The position numbers and the translations under genes are program-made. Below, piece by piece: positions 8,293 through 17,105 of a stretch of DNA of 25,724 bases. The notes beneath the pieces were generated by a model, which worked only from the letters and a program-made list of their open reading frames with translations, ran no database searches and was not told the DNA's origin. The stretch spans positions 1 through 25,724 of the forward strand of contig NZ_CAMLMK010000035.1 in the NCBI RefSeq assembly GCF_946481155.1, read 5' to 3'. Position 1 is the stretch's first letter. Each line of letters begins with the position of its first letter. The DNA is from an uncultured Flavobacterium sp. GTDB lineage: Bacteria; Bacteroidota; Bacteroidia; Flavobacteriales; Flavobacteriaceae.

Positions 8293-8369
8293 CGATTTCA
8301 TTTGTATCTTCATTATACCTACAACTGAATTATGGAGATTTCCCAGAACCCGTTAATCTGTTTTCAAAA

Positions 8370-8410
8370 TTTAAAAGCAGTTTTGAGCTGAGCCCAAAAC
8401 TGCTTTTAAA
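8370..8410 (-). terminator. Hairpin terminator after the Ig/PKD-like T9SS gene
   Basis: A perfect 16-base-pair inverted repeat (8370-8385 with 8395-8410; core AAAAGCAGTTTTG) surrounds a 9-base loop. The distal arm is T-rich on the minus strand and is followed by TTTTG. It lies 23 bases beyond the stop codon of the T9SS gene and separates it from tadA. Confidence 0.8.
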
Positions 8411-8433
8411 AATAGACTAAAGCCAAAATTTAC

Positions 8434-9990
8434 TTATTCAATAACAATTTTCTTTTTTAATCTTTCTCCACTTTGTGTTTCTACCTCTAAAATGTAAATG
8501 CCTTTTTTCAGCTGCAAATTATTTATCAATAATTCGTTAGTATTTTGTTTTCCATTATAAACTATATTACCAATTAAATCATAAATTTTAATAACATTAC
8601 TTATAGTATCAGAAACCCTTGTATTTGCGACACCATCACTATCCAGCTCTACCACCTGTACCTCTAAATGTCCATTACGAACAGGATTTTGGGATAAAAC
8701 CAATGTTCGTGCTTCATTTCCTACTGTAACATACATATACTTCATGTTTGATGAACCGCATGCGCCGGTAGCAACAACACGAACAACAGCTGTTGTTGCT
8801 ATACAACCCGATAACAATCGAACGGTTTTAGTACCTTGCCCACTTACCACTTGCCAAGCACAAGTAGGACCGCCATCGTCATTTATTGGAGCATCGACTG
8901 ACCATTGATAAGTAGAACCGCCATTTGTCGAATCTCCTTCCAAAGTATAATATTGAGTCTGATTAAAATTCGTGCTTGCGGCACCAGTAACAGTCGCGCT
9001 TGGCGGAAGGATTGGCGCACCAACATTAATACTTTTTGTGATGCTTGCAGTTTCGTTACAGGAGCTTAAAATTATTGCTGTCAAGGTAACTGTTCCTTGA
9101 CCGACCTTAGTTAAGGTGGTTGAAGAACTACTTGTACTACTCAAAGTTGCAATACTTGGATCTGAAATACTCCATGAAGAAAAAGATTGTCCTGCCGGTA
9201 AATTTGAGACAGTATAAACTCCACTGGAACATATGGTTTGATTTCCAGATATTATTGCTGAAGTTACAAAAGGAGTACGGGTTACAGTTTTTGAACCCAC
9301 TACACTATAATTTGCATTTGCTCCCGACCTTTTAACCGCACAATTAACCGTAAAACTTCCGGTTAAAGGTGGCTTTACAGTCACCGATGTTCCTGTATTT
9401 GAACCGATTATAGTTGCACTTCCGGTAACCGCCCACAGTCTTTGATCACTATTTGTACTGTTAGAAAATGAATAGATTTGATTGGTTTGGTTACAGCTTG
9501 ATATAGGTGAGGCTCCCACAATTACAGGAGCGTTCATTCTTTGAACAGTTACAGATTTTGTGTTGCTTAAATAATTGAAATAACCTATATGGGCACCTGA
9601 ACTACTCTTTATATAGATACCACTTACTTTTACTGTAATATTATCATTGCTTAAAAAAGTACCATTCCCCCATTGTATTGGCACTGTAAATGGATTGGAA
9701 TTATTATATGTCCCATTATAATAATAACTGCTTTGATTACTTGGACTGCCAATATATCCTGCTACGCCAGAAGAACTGCCATTTGTCCCTGTTAAAACAA
9801 TCCATTCTGTGATAATGTAGCCATCTGCAACATCAACACCATTTGACGGATAAACCGGCGAAAACTGAAAAGTGTAATTGTACGGAACCCCCACTTCTAC
9901 CGTTGATGGTCCACTAATAGAAACCGATTGTTGTGCTACTAAAAAATTAGCAAAAATTAAACTAAAAAACACAATTAAAGTTTTTTTCAT
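8434..9990 (-). CDS. Secreted Ig/PKD-like repeat protein with T9SS type A sorting domain
   Basis: A 518-residue exported protein. I start it at the ATG at 9990 because this gives a clean signal peptide (MKKTLIVFFSLIFANFLVAQ). The frame also allows an ATG 27 bases upstream, but that adds a hydrophobic MERIIIIYI tail of poor quality. The mature part is Ser/Thr/Asn-rich and reads as three or four beta-sandwich modules of PKD/Ig/Big type (SISGPSTVEVGVPYNYTF; SGNQTICSSGVYTV with SIATLSS; YTLEGDSTNGGSTYQWSV). The C-terminus (LSQNPVRNGHLEVQV ... IYDLIGNIVYNGK ... LKKGIYILEVE) is a divergent T9SS type A sorting domain in which the usual YPNP is QNPV. No catalytic motif is seen; an adhesin-like or structural surface role is inferred. 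Confidence 0.85.
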   Translation of the reverse strand: MKKTLIVFFSLIFANFLVAQQSVSISGPSTVEVGVPYNYTFQFSPVYPSNGVDVADGYIITEWIVLTGTNGSSSGVAGYIGSPSNQSSYYYNGTYNNSNPFTVPIQWGNGTFLSNDNITVKVSGIYIKSSSGAHIGYFNYLSNTKSVTVQRMNAPVIVGASPISSCNQTNQIYSFSNSTNSDQRLWAVTGSATIIGSNTGTSVTVKPPLTGSFTVNCAVKRSGANANYSVVGSKTVTRTPFVTSAIISGNQTICSSGVYTVSNLPAGQSFSSWSISDPSIATLSSTSSSSTTLTKVGQGTVTLTAIILSSCNETASITKSINVGAPILPPSATVTGAASTNFNQTQYYTLEGDSTNGGSTYQWSVDAPINDDGGPTCAWQVVSGQGTKTVRLLSGCIATTAVVRVVATGACGSSNMKYMYVTVGNEARTLVLSQNPVRNGHLEVQVVELDSDGVANTRVSDTISNVIKIYDLIGNIVYNGKQNTNELLINNLQLKKGIYILEVETQSGERLKKKIVIE

Positions 9991-10146
9991 AATATAAATT
10001 ATTATTATTCTTTCCATTTCGTAATCTACAAGGCTGAAAAGACTTCCTTTTTTAATGAATAGAAAAACAACTCGTTGTTTTCACTTTTCTTCACCTACAG
10101 GATCAAAACTGTCGTTATAAAGCTTGGAGCCCCTTGCTAATTACAA

Positions 10147-10166
10147 TCGTAGGCAGTCGTAGGCAG
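10147..10166. repeat. Tandem 10-bp duplication
   Basis: TCGTAGGCAG occurs twice in direct contact (10147-10156 and 10157-10166), with no change between copies. It lies in the non-coding region upstream of the Ig/PKD-like T9SS gene. Confidence 0.8.
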
Positions 10167-10287
10167 GATATTACTATAATTATTCTACTTATTTCCGCCA
10201 CATATTATTAAAAACCTAATACAAAGAAATGAAAGTATAGGTACTAATAAGGACATGGGAATTAACTTGGTTTACTGTAAAAAAGTG

Positions 10288-10295
10288 CAAAAGTA
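10288..10295 (-). promoter_or_regulatory. Candidate -7 box for leftward transcription
   Basis: TACTTTTG followed by CACT on the minus strand is a full match to TAnnTTTG. If used, it would give the Ig/PKD-like T9SS gene a leader of about 290 bases. The -33 position holds only TTT, so support is moderate. Confidence 0.35.
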
Positions 10296-10504
10296 GTGTT
10301 TTTTTACTCTTAAAGAAAAATCTTATTAAACCCTGTTTCTTCAATTTTTTAAAAGCAGAGGCAACCCCAGAGAAAAAAAATCAAAAATAACGTCCTATAA
10401 TGTAAGCCCGATTTTAAAATCCATTTAAAAAAACAGTTATCAAATGCGACCCATTTATAGATTCCAAATAAATTTAAAAACGTAAATTCGCTTTTTGTAA
10501 AAGA

Positions 10505-12274
10505 ATGAAAAGCAACTTACTTTCAAATATCAACTCTCCTATTGATTTACGCCACTTCGACGCAAAGCAGCTTCCTCAGATAGCACAGGAACTCCGTGAC
10601 TTCATCATTGATATCGTTTCCCGAAAGGAAGGTCATTTGGGCGCCAGTTTAGGCGTTATTGAATTAACGATTGCACTGCATTACGTTTTCAATACCCCGG
10701 AAGATCTTTTGGTTTGGGATGTCGGCCATCAGGCTTACGGGCATAAAATCCTAACAGGCCGCAGGGATATTTTCCATACCAATCGCGAACTTCATGGCAT
10801 TTCCGGTTTTCCGAAACGCAGTGAAAGTATATACGACACCTTTGGCGTTGGGCATTCTTCCACTGCAATTTCTGCTGCTTTGGGTATGGCATTAGCCTCT
10901 AATCTGAAAGGCGAAACCGAAAAACAACACATCGCGGTCATCGGTGATGCATCAATTGCTTCGGGAATGGCATTTGAAGGGTTGAATCATGCCGGAGTAA
11001 CTGATGCCAATCTGCTCGTAATCCTAAACGATAATGCTATCGGGATTGACCCGAGTGTCGGCGCTTTAAAAGATTATCTGACTTCGGTAAAAGAAGGCAA
11101 AAATCCGAGAGAAAACAATATGATCAAATCGTTGAATTTCGAATATTGCGGTCCCATTGACGGTCATGATTTTGACGCGCTCCTCAAAGAACTCAACCGA
11201 TTAAAACATAAGAAAGGGCCAAAATTCCTTCATATCATCACCACCAAAGGGAAAGGCATGCAACTGGCCGAAGAAGACCAGGTAAAATACCATGCCCCCG
11301 GAAAATTCAATCCACATACCGGAGAAATTTTGCTGAAATCTGAAGAAAATCTACCTCCAAAATTTCAGGATGTATTTGGACACACCTTAGTAGAATTGGC
11401 AAAGCAAAACGAAAAAATCATCGGCATTACACCCGCCATGCCAACCGGATCTTCCATGAAATTCATGATGGAAGCCTTTCCGAAACGGGCCATTGATGTT
11501 GGCATCGCCGAACAGCATGCAGTAACCTTGGCCGCAGGAATGGCAACACAGGGAATGATCGTTTTCTGTAATATCTATTCGACCTTTTTACAAAGGGCTT
11601 ATGATCAGCTAATTCACGATGTGGCAATACAAAACCTGCCAGTAATTTTCTGCCTTGATCGTGCGGGATTAGTTGGTGAAGACGGAGCGACGCATCATGG
11701 CGTTTACGATTTAGCCTATTTAAGCTGCATCCCAAACATGATCATCTGCGCTCCGAAAGATGAAATTGAACTGCGAAATATCATGTATACGGCACAACTC
11801 GGACTAGAGCATCCCATTGCGATTCGTTATCCGAGAGGTCGCGGCGTGATTCAGGATTGGCAGCAGCCTTTTGAAAAAATGGAAATCGGCAAGGCCAAAT
11901 TGCTTCAGAAAGGAACGAGAACGGCTGTTTTATCGACAGGGTTTATTGCGAATAATGTAACATCGGCTTTAAGCCAAATCGAAAATTCCTCGTTGTTTTC
12001 ACATTATCATTTTCCTTTTGTGAAACCTCTGGACACCGAAACTTTAAAAAACATCTGTGAAACCCATGAACAGATTATCACTATTGAGGACGGAACGGTT
12101 GTGGGCGGCTTCGGCAGCCTGATTTCTTCCTTCTGCACGGAAAACAATTATTCCGTTTCTGTAAAAAAATTCGGAATTCCTGATGAATTCATAGAGCAGG
12201 CAACGGTTTCGGAGCAACAACAAATTTGCGGTATTGACGTTAATAGTTTAAAAACAATTTTTTCAAGTCGTTGA
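10505..12274 (+). CDS. dxs: 1-deoxy-D-xylulose-5-phosphate synthase
   Basis: Condenses pyruvate and glyceraldehyde 3-phosphate to DXP using thiamine diphosphate, the first step of the MEP isoprenoid pathway, in the cytoplasm. At 589 residues it is slightly shorter than the E. coli enzyme. Diagnostic parts in order: WDVGHQAYGHKILTGR (about 71-86), FGVGHSSTAISAALGMA, the ThDP/Mg motif starting IGDASIASGMAFE and ending LNDN, and the pyrimidine-domain AEQHAVTLAAGMA with the catalytic Glu. LDRAGLVGEDGATHHG follows, and the C-terminal transketolase domain has TIEDGTVVGGFGS. The ATG start places the conserved PIDLRHFDAKQLPQ region near the N-terminus. A DUF3078 gene follows 40 bases downstream. Confidence 0.97.
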   Translation: MKSNLLSNINSPIDLRHFDAKQLPQIAQELRDFIIDIVSRKEGHLGASLGVIELTIALHYVFNTPEDLLVWDVGHQAYGHKILTGRRDIFHTNRELHGISGFPKRSESIYDTFGVGHSSTAISAALGMALASNLKGETEKQHIAVIGDASIASGMAFEGLNHAGVTDANLLVILNDNAIGIDPSVGALKDYLTSVKEGKNPRENNMIKSLNFEYCGPIDGHDFDALLKELNRLKHKKGPKFLHIITTKGKGMQLAEEDQVKYHAPGKFNPHTGEILLKSEENLPPKFQDVFGHTLVELAKQNEKIIGITPAMPTGSSMKFMMEAFPKRAIDVGIAEQHAVTLAAGMATQGMIVFCNIYSTFLQRAYDQLIHDVAIQNLPVIFCLDRAGLVGEDGATHHGVYDLAYLSCIPNMIICAPKDEIELRNIMYTAQLGLEHPIAIRYPRGRGVIQDWQQPFEKMEIGKAKLLQKGTRTAVLSTGFIANNVTSALSQIENSSLFSHYHFPFVKPLDTETLKNICETHEQIITIEDGTVVGGFGSLISSFCTENNYSVSVKKFGIPDEFIEQATVSEQQQICGIDVNSLKTIFSSR

Positions 12275-12281
12275 AAATGTT

Positions 12282-12289
12282 GACTTTTG
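12282..12289 (+). promoter_or_regulatory. Possible -7 box for the DUF3078 gene
   Basis: GACTTTTG followed by CACC differs from TAnnTTTG at one position and lies 25 bases before the ATG, within the 40-base gap after dxs. The -33 region has TTT instead of TTG. The DUF3078 gene may instead be read through from dxs. Confidence 0.3.
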
Positions 12290-12314
12290 CACCAAATTTA
12301 ACCTACTGATTATC

Positions 12315-13268
12315 ATGAATTGCTTTAAAACCTACTTTTTAGGATTCGTATGCATTGTTTTCTTCCAGCAAAGTTTTGCACAGGACATTATCAGAACCTC
12401 AGCGCCTGATACCTTAAAACATTGGGAAGGCAAAAACATTGTCAGTCTTGACTTAACCCAGGTCTCCTTTATGAATTGGAGTGCCGGGGGTGAAAATTCC
12501 ATTTCGGGGATTTTAAAAGGCGCTTTTGTCAGAAAGTATACCAAGGGAAGATTCGTATGGCACAATGAGCTTATCGCGCGCTATGGATTAAACAAACAAG
12601 ACGGCACGGAAGCAAGAAAAACGGACGACGCCATCCAGGTAAATTCAACTGCAGGCTTTAAGACCGATACTATTTCCAACTGGTATTATTCGGCTAAATT
12701 TAATTTCAACACCCAGTTCACAAATGGTTATTCCTATCCAAATACGGATTTAGCGATTTCAAAACCATTTGCACCGGCTTATCTTTTCCTGGGTGTAGGT
12801 TCGGAATACATCAATAAAGATGAAGGTTTCAAAGCTTATTTTTCACCGCTTACGTTAAAAACGACTTTGGTTTTAGACGAACGATTGGCCAACCAGGGAG
12901 CATTCGGTGTTGATCCGGCGCAATACGATATCGACGGCAATATCGTCCACAATGGTGATAAATCGAAAACCGAATTGGGTATTTTAGTCACCAATCAGTT
13001 TAAAAAGGAAATTTTCAAAAACATTAGTCTTGACCATCGTCTGACTTTATATACAGATTACATCAATAATTTTGGCAATATCGATGTGGACTGGCAGCTG
13101 CAGCTGGACATGGTTGTCAATCAATACGTTAGAGCCAGTGTGGCGACGCATCTGATTTATGATGATGACATTAAGACGAAACAAGATTATGAAGGCGTAC
13201 AGATAACACGTGGGCCAAAAGTGCAGTTAAAACAAATTTTAGGCATCGGCCTTAGTTATACTTTTTAA
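12315..13268 (+). CDS. DUF3078 domain-containing envelope protein
   Basis: A 317-residue protein with a signal peptide (FLGFVCIVFFQQSFAQ). The mature part opens with the DUF3078 signature region (KNIVSLDLTQVSFMNWSAGG, ENSISGILKG) and continues as alternating beta strands, ending in the aromatic terminus GLSYTF typical of outer-membrane barrels. No enzyme motif is visible. DUF3078 proteins are widespread in Bacteroidota and uncharacterised, and from general knowledge the dxs neighbourhood is common in flavobacteria. An outer-membrane location is inferred from the signal peptide, strand pattern and terminal Phe. Confidence 0.85.
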   Translation: MNCFKTYFLGFVCIVFFQQSFAQDIIRTSAPDTLKHWEGKNIVSLDLTQVSFMNWSAGGENSISGILKGAFVRKYTKGRFVWHNELIARYGLNKQDGTEARKTDDAIQVNSTAGFKTDTISNWYYSAKFNFNTQFTNGYSYPNTDLAISKPFAPAYLFLGVGSEYINKDEGFKAYFSPLTLKTTLVLDERLANQGAFGVDPAQYDIDGNIVHNGDKSKTELGILVTNQFKKEIFKNISLDHRLTLYTDYINNFGNIDVDWQLQLDMVVNQYVRASVATHLIYDDDIKTKQDYEGVQITRGPKVQLKQILGIGLSYTF

Positions 13269-13362
13269 AAAGATTTAATTCTTACATTTACATTTTTAAT
13301 TTTAAAATCGGCTATCTATTGACATAAAATAACAACTGACCTACAACAACAACACAACAAAA

Positions 13363-14187
13363 ATGAAACTTATTATCGACCAACTCAAAGAGTGCATCAG
13401 GTCTCATCCCGCTGTTATTAACAGCTCTATTGGCAATAGTCAAAACTGGAAGAGAACCCAATGCATTATCTTATCACAGATTATTTCTGACAGTTTATCC
13501 AAGTCAGAATTCCTGCACGGACCCAGAAGAAAAGAACTGGGCAACTCTATTTCGGCGATGACGCTGCAAAGAATTTTTACTGATTCTTATACCGTAAAAG
13601 AAAATCCGGATCTGCGTTTCATGAAAACGTTAGACAAGCTGGCTATATTTCTTGGCTACCCTTCCCTGAACAATTTTCTGTCCCAAACACAGCTTCAGGA
13701 AATAAAAACCGAGTCCAAAGAGCATAACGCCGCTAGCGATACTTTTGAAAAATTAATTCAAAACTACTGCCAGGAAGAATTTGAATGCATTCAGAGGCTT
13801 CCGGAGATCGATTTAGGCAATCTTTCCGATTATTTGTTTGCCGACAGTCCGCTTATAAAACGAATAAGCGATGTTCTGGTAAAATATTCCGATCTGGATT
13901 TCCGGGTTAACAATCACGAGAACCGTTCCAATTTTGAGGTTTACGATTTTAAAACGGTAACCGTTACTGAAAATCTGGCGGTACTCACAGCAAAAGAATT
14001 CTGGAATATCGAATGGAAAGACTGCGGTGACAACACTACTAAGGCTTACAATAAGATCAACAAGCAAACCTACTTCATTAAGAAAAGAGAAGGAATCTGG
14101 AAAATCTGGGACAATCACAACCCGGATTACAATGGTCTTCTGAATGAAGTGGAAAAAGCTTATTCTAAAGAAAACATTGCTGTTTAA
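13363..14187 (+). CDS. Uncharacterised two-domain cytoplasmic protein
   Basis: A 274-residue protein without signal peptide or membrane segment. The N-terminal 110 residues are helical and hold a pattern seen in many Bacteroidota proteins, with ISAMTLQRIF, then FMKTLDKLAIFLGYPSLNNF. This resembles a degenerate helix-turn-helix module (TLxRxF...TLDxLAxFLGY). After a linker, residues about 185-260 (VYDFKTVTVTENLAVLTAKEFW, QTYFIKKREGIWKIWDN) look like a small alpha+beta domain of NTF2/IMS-like type. DNA binding is not proven, and I do not assign a function. A poor promoter match TACATTTA lies at 13283. The gene ends at a strong terminator shared with the convergent peptidase gene. Confidence 0.8.
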   Translation: MKLIIDQLKECIRSHPAVINSSIGNSQNWKRTQCIILSQIISDSLSKSEFLHGPRRKELGNSISAMTLQRIFTDSYTVKENPDLRFMKTLDKLAIFLGYPSLNNFLSQTQLQEIKTESKEHNAASDTFEKLIQNYCQEEFECIQRLPEIDLGNLSDYLFADSPLIKRISDVLVKYSDLDFRVNNHENRSNFEVYDFKTVTVTENLAVLTAKEFWNIEWKDCGDNTTKAYNKINKQTYFIKKREGIWKIWDNHNPDYNGLLNEVEKAYSKENIAV

Positions 14188-14203
14188 CTTTTTACGATAG
14201 CAT

Positions 14204-14235
14204 AAAAAAGGGAATCCAAATGGATTCCCTTTTTT
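14204..14235. terminator. Bidirectional intrinsic terminator
   Basis: A 14-base-pair perfect stem (14204-14217 with 14222-14235; core GGGAATCC/GGATTCCC) closes an AAAT loop, flanked by six A on one side and six T on the other. It sits between convergent genes and fits termination in both directions. Confidence 0.92.
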
Positions 14236-14253
14236 GTTATGCCTGCTAAATTA

Positions 14254-16920
14254 TTAGTTCAAAATAATTTTCTGAGTATAGTTCACATTATCACCATTAA
14301 CTTTAATCAGGTACATTCCTGTTTGTAGGTTGTTCAGGTTAATTGAGCTTTCAGTATTGAAATCATTAACCTCCTGGTCGTGCACTTTTCTTCCGTTAAG
14401 ATCAAAAACCTGGATTGAAATTTTACCGAAATAGTCGTTAATCGCAACATTCAGGATTCCCTTCGTCGGGTTAGGATATACTCTGATACCATTCCCGTTT
14501 TGGAACTGATGCGTGCCAAGCGTGCAGTTTGGTCCCGGAGCAGGAACGGTAAAATCTTCCACCTGATCCTGAATTCCGGCTACCCCTGAATTCGTTCCTG
14601 AAGTAGCATTTTGGCCTAATCCTCTTCTTGCGAAAGTTTCCCAGATCAAACAATAATCCTGTCCGCCTGTAGTAGCCTGATCCGCGGCAATAATTGCATT
14701 TCTTGCTGTTACGAATGAAGGTCCGCATGGCTGTAATTTTATAGCATCCAATACTAAACGAACTACTCTTTGGTTACCCGCTAATCCGGTACCATTGTAG
14801 ATATTGGAATCGTACCCGTATTTGTCCATATAATTCCAGGCCAAATCCCAAAGCATTGCGCACCAAACAGAACCTACTGCGTGAACATCTACACGGTCAG
14901 AAGTCCCGTCGTTGTACCACATATCATTAGTATCTCCAAAAGTATGAGGATTAACGCTCATGTCTGTTGAATATTTATACTCTCTGATTCCAGGTCCATC
15001 TACTGTCTGATTCATCACGAAAGTACCGATACCTCTGGCATCATTTCTTGTGTCACCAGGCTTCAGCTGAAGCATTAACGCAAAGAAATCTGACCATCCT
15101 TCGCCTTGTTGTTCCGAAGTTTGCAGACAGCTTGAATTTGCCGGTCCACCAGCTAATCTTGTTGAAATACCATGTCCGTATTCGTGTGCGATAACACCGT
15201 TGTCGAAATCCCCGTCAGAATTAACAAATACCGCTCCGGCACCTGAAATAGTAGCATTTACGGTAGCCGTTGCCATAGCAGCAATCAGAGCCTCACCTTC
15301 AGCCATGGTCATACTTACTGCCGGAATAGTTATAGATGCATCTGCACCTCCCATTATTATTGTGCCATCAACATTGTTTATTATCACGGCAGCAATAGCT
15401 CCTGCATTTTGAGCGAAAAGCACTTTCTCAACAAAAGTACATGTACCTCTTCGGATCACTGCAATTTTTCCGTTTAGAGCCGCCGCATTCACTGCAGCAG
15501 TACAAGCATCACTATTGTCTGGCGTACCATCGTCAAACAATACGAAGGCACCTGAAATTCCAGCCGGAGCAGCAGGTAAAGCCACATGGCCCGGGCTGAA
15601 ATTATTATCTCTTACCGTATAAGTTCCTGCTACGCTAGGAGGGCTGCTAACTACAATTGTAGGCTGTGGTCCCACATCCCATAAATACATTTGCATTCTT
15701 GGTCTGGTACCGTCTACCGGAGTCGCAAAATTAGCATTGTTGGTTCCGCCGCCATCTTGAGAATCGGCAATAACTGCATCACCGGTTATACCTGGCTGCG
15801 AACCTTTTCCATAATTATTTTGCTGAAAATTTCCATTTGCTTCATTGAATCCGTATTGATAAAAAATATCATGCATGATATTGTTCATGTAAAACAGGTT
15901 TGTCGTTGCTGCGCTCGTATATGTAGTGGCAGCTACTCCCGTTCCTCCATAAGGAAAATCGAATGTTAATGAGGCAGTACCATCCGGACTTACCCCTGCA
16001 CCTCCGGTAGTAGGATTATTTCCTGTTCCATCTCCATCGGCATCTTCCATCGCCCAAACGTTATTACCACGTGTGGTAGTATATTCCGCTCCGACCGCAC
16101 CGTTAGTATCATGCCAGCCATAAGGCGAAGCGGTAACATTGTGCGGGGTAGTTATCAGCTGTCTTGCTCCGTGGTTCGGGCTCTCAATATTAAAAGGGAA
16201 CACTCTGTAGGATCCGGATTGCGTATCGAAAGGATTCACTTTGAAAGCTTTATCCGTAAAATTTATAGCATTGTGATTATGGTTCTTATGATCGGCATCA
16301 CCGAAGGCACAACTGATAACCCAATCATGCTTTTCAAGCAGATTCCCATTTACAGCATCTATTCTAACGCTCCATAAATGCTTATAATCCTGTGAATAGA
16401 AATTCAAATCCCAGGCAAGTCGCAGGGTATTACTATCCGTTTCCTGATAAACCAATTCTGCACGAATCGGATCTTCGGTTAAAAGACCGTTACTTATTAC
16501 GAACTGACGGGTGTTGATTGTCTCAAGAACAGTATAGCTGCCTTGAACGTCGCGCAACGCTGTTTTCGCTTTTCCAACAGCTTCTATTGCCGATAAAACC
16601 GGAGTTGCTGTATTGATTTTTGAAGCCGCATTTGGAATGAACTTATCCGCTACATTAATAACTTCTCCGTTTTTCACCCATACATTGGACACTCCACTGA
16701 AAATCTCAATTCCCTGATGGCGCTGTTTAATGTAATAGTTATTGATTTTTGTAGTTTCGGAATTAGCTTCACTCTCAAGAATCCAATCGGAAACATCTTG
16801 TTTTGTTAAGCCGAGTTTTTGATAACTGCTGTTCAAATACCCTTGTATTTTCTCATTAGGTGATTGAGAAAAGCCATAAGCACTAACAAGCAGTAACAAC
16901 GACAAAGTAATTTTTCCCAT
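14254..16920 (-). CDS. T9SS-dependent M36 (fungalysin-like) metallopeptidase
   Basis: An 888-residue secreted zinc endopeptidase. A signal peptide (SLLLLVSAYGFSQ) is followed by a fungalysin/thermolysin-type propeptide (about 20-200, YYIKQRHQGIEIFSGVSNVW). The catalytic domain begins near residue 215 and is interrupted by a PA domain (about 420-558: LNGKIAVIRRGTCTFVEKV, AQNAGAIAAVIINN). The zinc site lies just after the insertion: His579-Glu580-Tyr-Gly-His583, with Glu607 in EGWSDF as the third ligand. The C-terminus (NGIRVYPNPTKGILNVAI ... QTGMYLIKV) is a T9SS type A sorting domain. It should act outside the cell on proteins. The M36 plus PA plus T9SS layout is known in Bacteroidota. It is followed by a terminator and preceded by a -7 box and the terminator of the propeller gene. 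Confidence 0.95.
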   Translation of the reverse strand: MGKITLSLLLLVSAYGFSQSPNEKIQGYLNSSYQKLGLTKQDVSDWILESEANSETTKINNYYIKQRHQGIEIFSGVSNVWVKNGEVINVADKFIPNAASKINTATPVLSAIEAVGKAKTALRDVQGSYTVLETINTRQFVISNGLLTEDPIRAELVYQETDSNTLRLAWDLNFYSQDYKHLWSVRIDAVNGNLLEKHDWVISCAFGDADHKNHNHNAINFTDKAFKVNPFDTQSGSYRVFPFNIESPNHGARQLITTPHNVTASPYGWHDTNGAVGAEYTTTRGNNVWAMEDADGDGTGNNPTTGGAGVSPDGTASLTFDFPYGGTGVAATTYTSAATTNLFYMNNIMHDIFYQYGFNEANGNFQQNNYGKGSQPGITGDAVIADSQDGGGTNNANFATPVDGTRPRMQMYLWDVGPQPTIVVSSPPSVAGTYTVRDNNFSPGHVALPAAPAGISGAFVLFDDGTPDNSDACTAAVNAAALNGKIAVIRRGTCTFVEKVLFAQNAGAIAAVIINNVDGTIIMGGADASITIPAVSMTMAEGEALIAAMATATVNATISGAGAVFVNSDGDFDNGVIAHEYGHGISTRLAGGPANSSCLQTSEQQGEGWSDFFALMLQLKPGDTRNDARGIGTFVMNQTVDGPGIREYKYSTDMSVNPHTFGDTNDMWYNDGTSDRVDVHAVGSVWCAMLWDLAWNYMDKYGYDSNIYNGTGLAGNQRVVRLVLDAIKLQPCGPSFVTARNAIIAADQATTGGQDYCLIWETFARRGLGQNATSGTNSGVAGIQDQVEDFTVPAPGPNCTLGTHQFQNGNGIRVYPNPTKGILNVAINDYFGKISIQVFDLNGRKVHDQEVNDFNTESSINLNNLQTGMYLIKVNGDNVNYTQKIILN

Positions 16921-16950
16921 AATGTACTGTTTAGCATCTAGTTAATATCT

Positions 16951-16958
16951 CAAAATTA
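16951..16958 (-). promoter_or_regulatory. Candidate -7 box of the M36 peptidase gene
   Basis: TAATTTTG on the minus strand matches TAnnTTTG and ends 30 bases before the ATG. The same octamer serves the propeller gene. The -33 region lacks TTG. Confidence 0.45.
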
Positions 16959-17047
16959 GATCTTTAAATAAACTAATATAAAAATAATGCTTTTTTAAAT
17001 TACTCTTATAGTTCTTCTAAATAATTCACAAATAAGAAAAAAAAGAC

Positions 17048-17076
17048 AAAAAAAAACGCCTGAACAATGCCAGGCG
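17048..17076 (-). terminator. Intrinsic terminator after the propeller gene
   Basis: On the minus strand CGCCTG pairs with CAGGCG (17071-17076 with 17057-17062) around an 8-base loop, followed by about nine T (plus-strand A at 17048-17056). It begins 30 bases beyond the stop codon and separates the two secreted-protein genes. Confidence 0.85.
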
Positions 17077-17105
17077 CTTTCTGTATTTGAATAAAATAAA
17101 ATAGT

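Larger units (their letters stand above)
9991..10504. other. Long non-coding region between a T9SS gene and dxs
   Basis: About 510 bases without a supported gene on either strand. It holds a small AAAACAA/TTGTTTT hairpin (10064-10081), a tandem 10-base repeat (10147-10166), a minus-strand promoter-like box (10288-10295) and a 12-base palindrome GATTTTAAAATC (10410-10421). The divergent flanking genes mean two promoters should lie here. A poor match to the -7 consensus, TAAATTCG, lies about 20 bases before dxs. Confidence 0.6.

Noticed and set aside
9991..10017. Upstream ATG (10017) for the Ig/PKD-like T9SS protein
   Set aside because: It adds MERIIIIYI before a complete, normal signal peptide that begins at 9990.
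10071..12002. Shared 14-mer CTCGTTGTTTTCAC at 10071 and inside dxs at 11989
   Set aside because: Short, of biased composition, and one copy is coding. No flanking similarity extends it.
13261..13272. CTTTTTAAAAAG palindrome at the end of the DUF3078 gene as a terminator
   Set aside because: It is AT-only in the core, has no separate loop and no T run, and overlaps the stop codon.
15200..15412. Open frames opposite the PA domains of both large T9SS genes
   Set aside because: They are antisense shadows of the low-complexity Ala/Ile-rich PA coding sequence and have no start context or family match.
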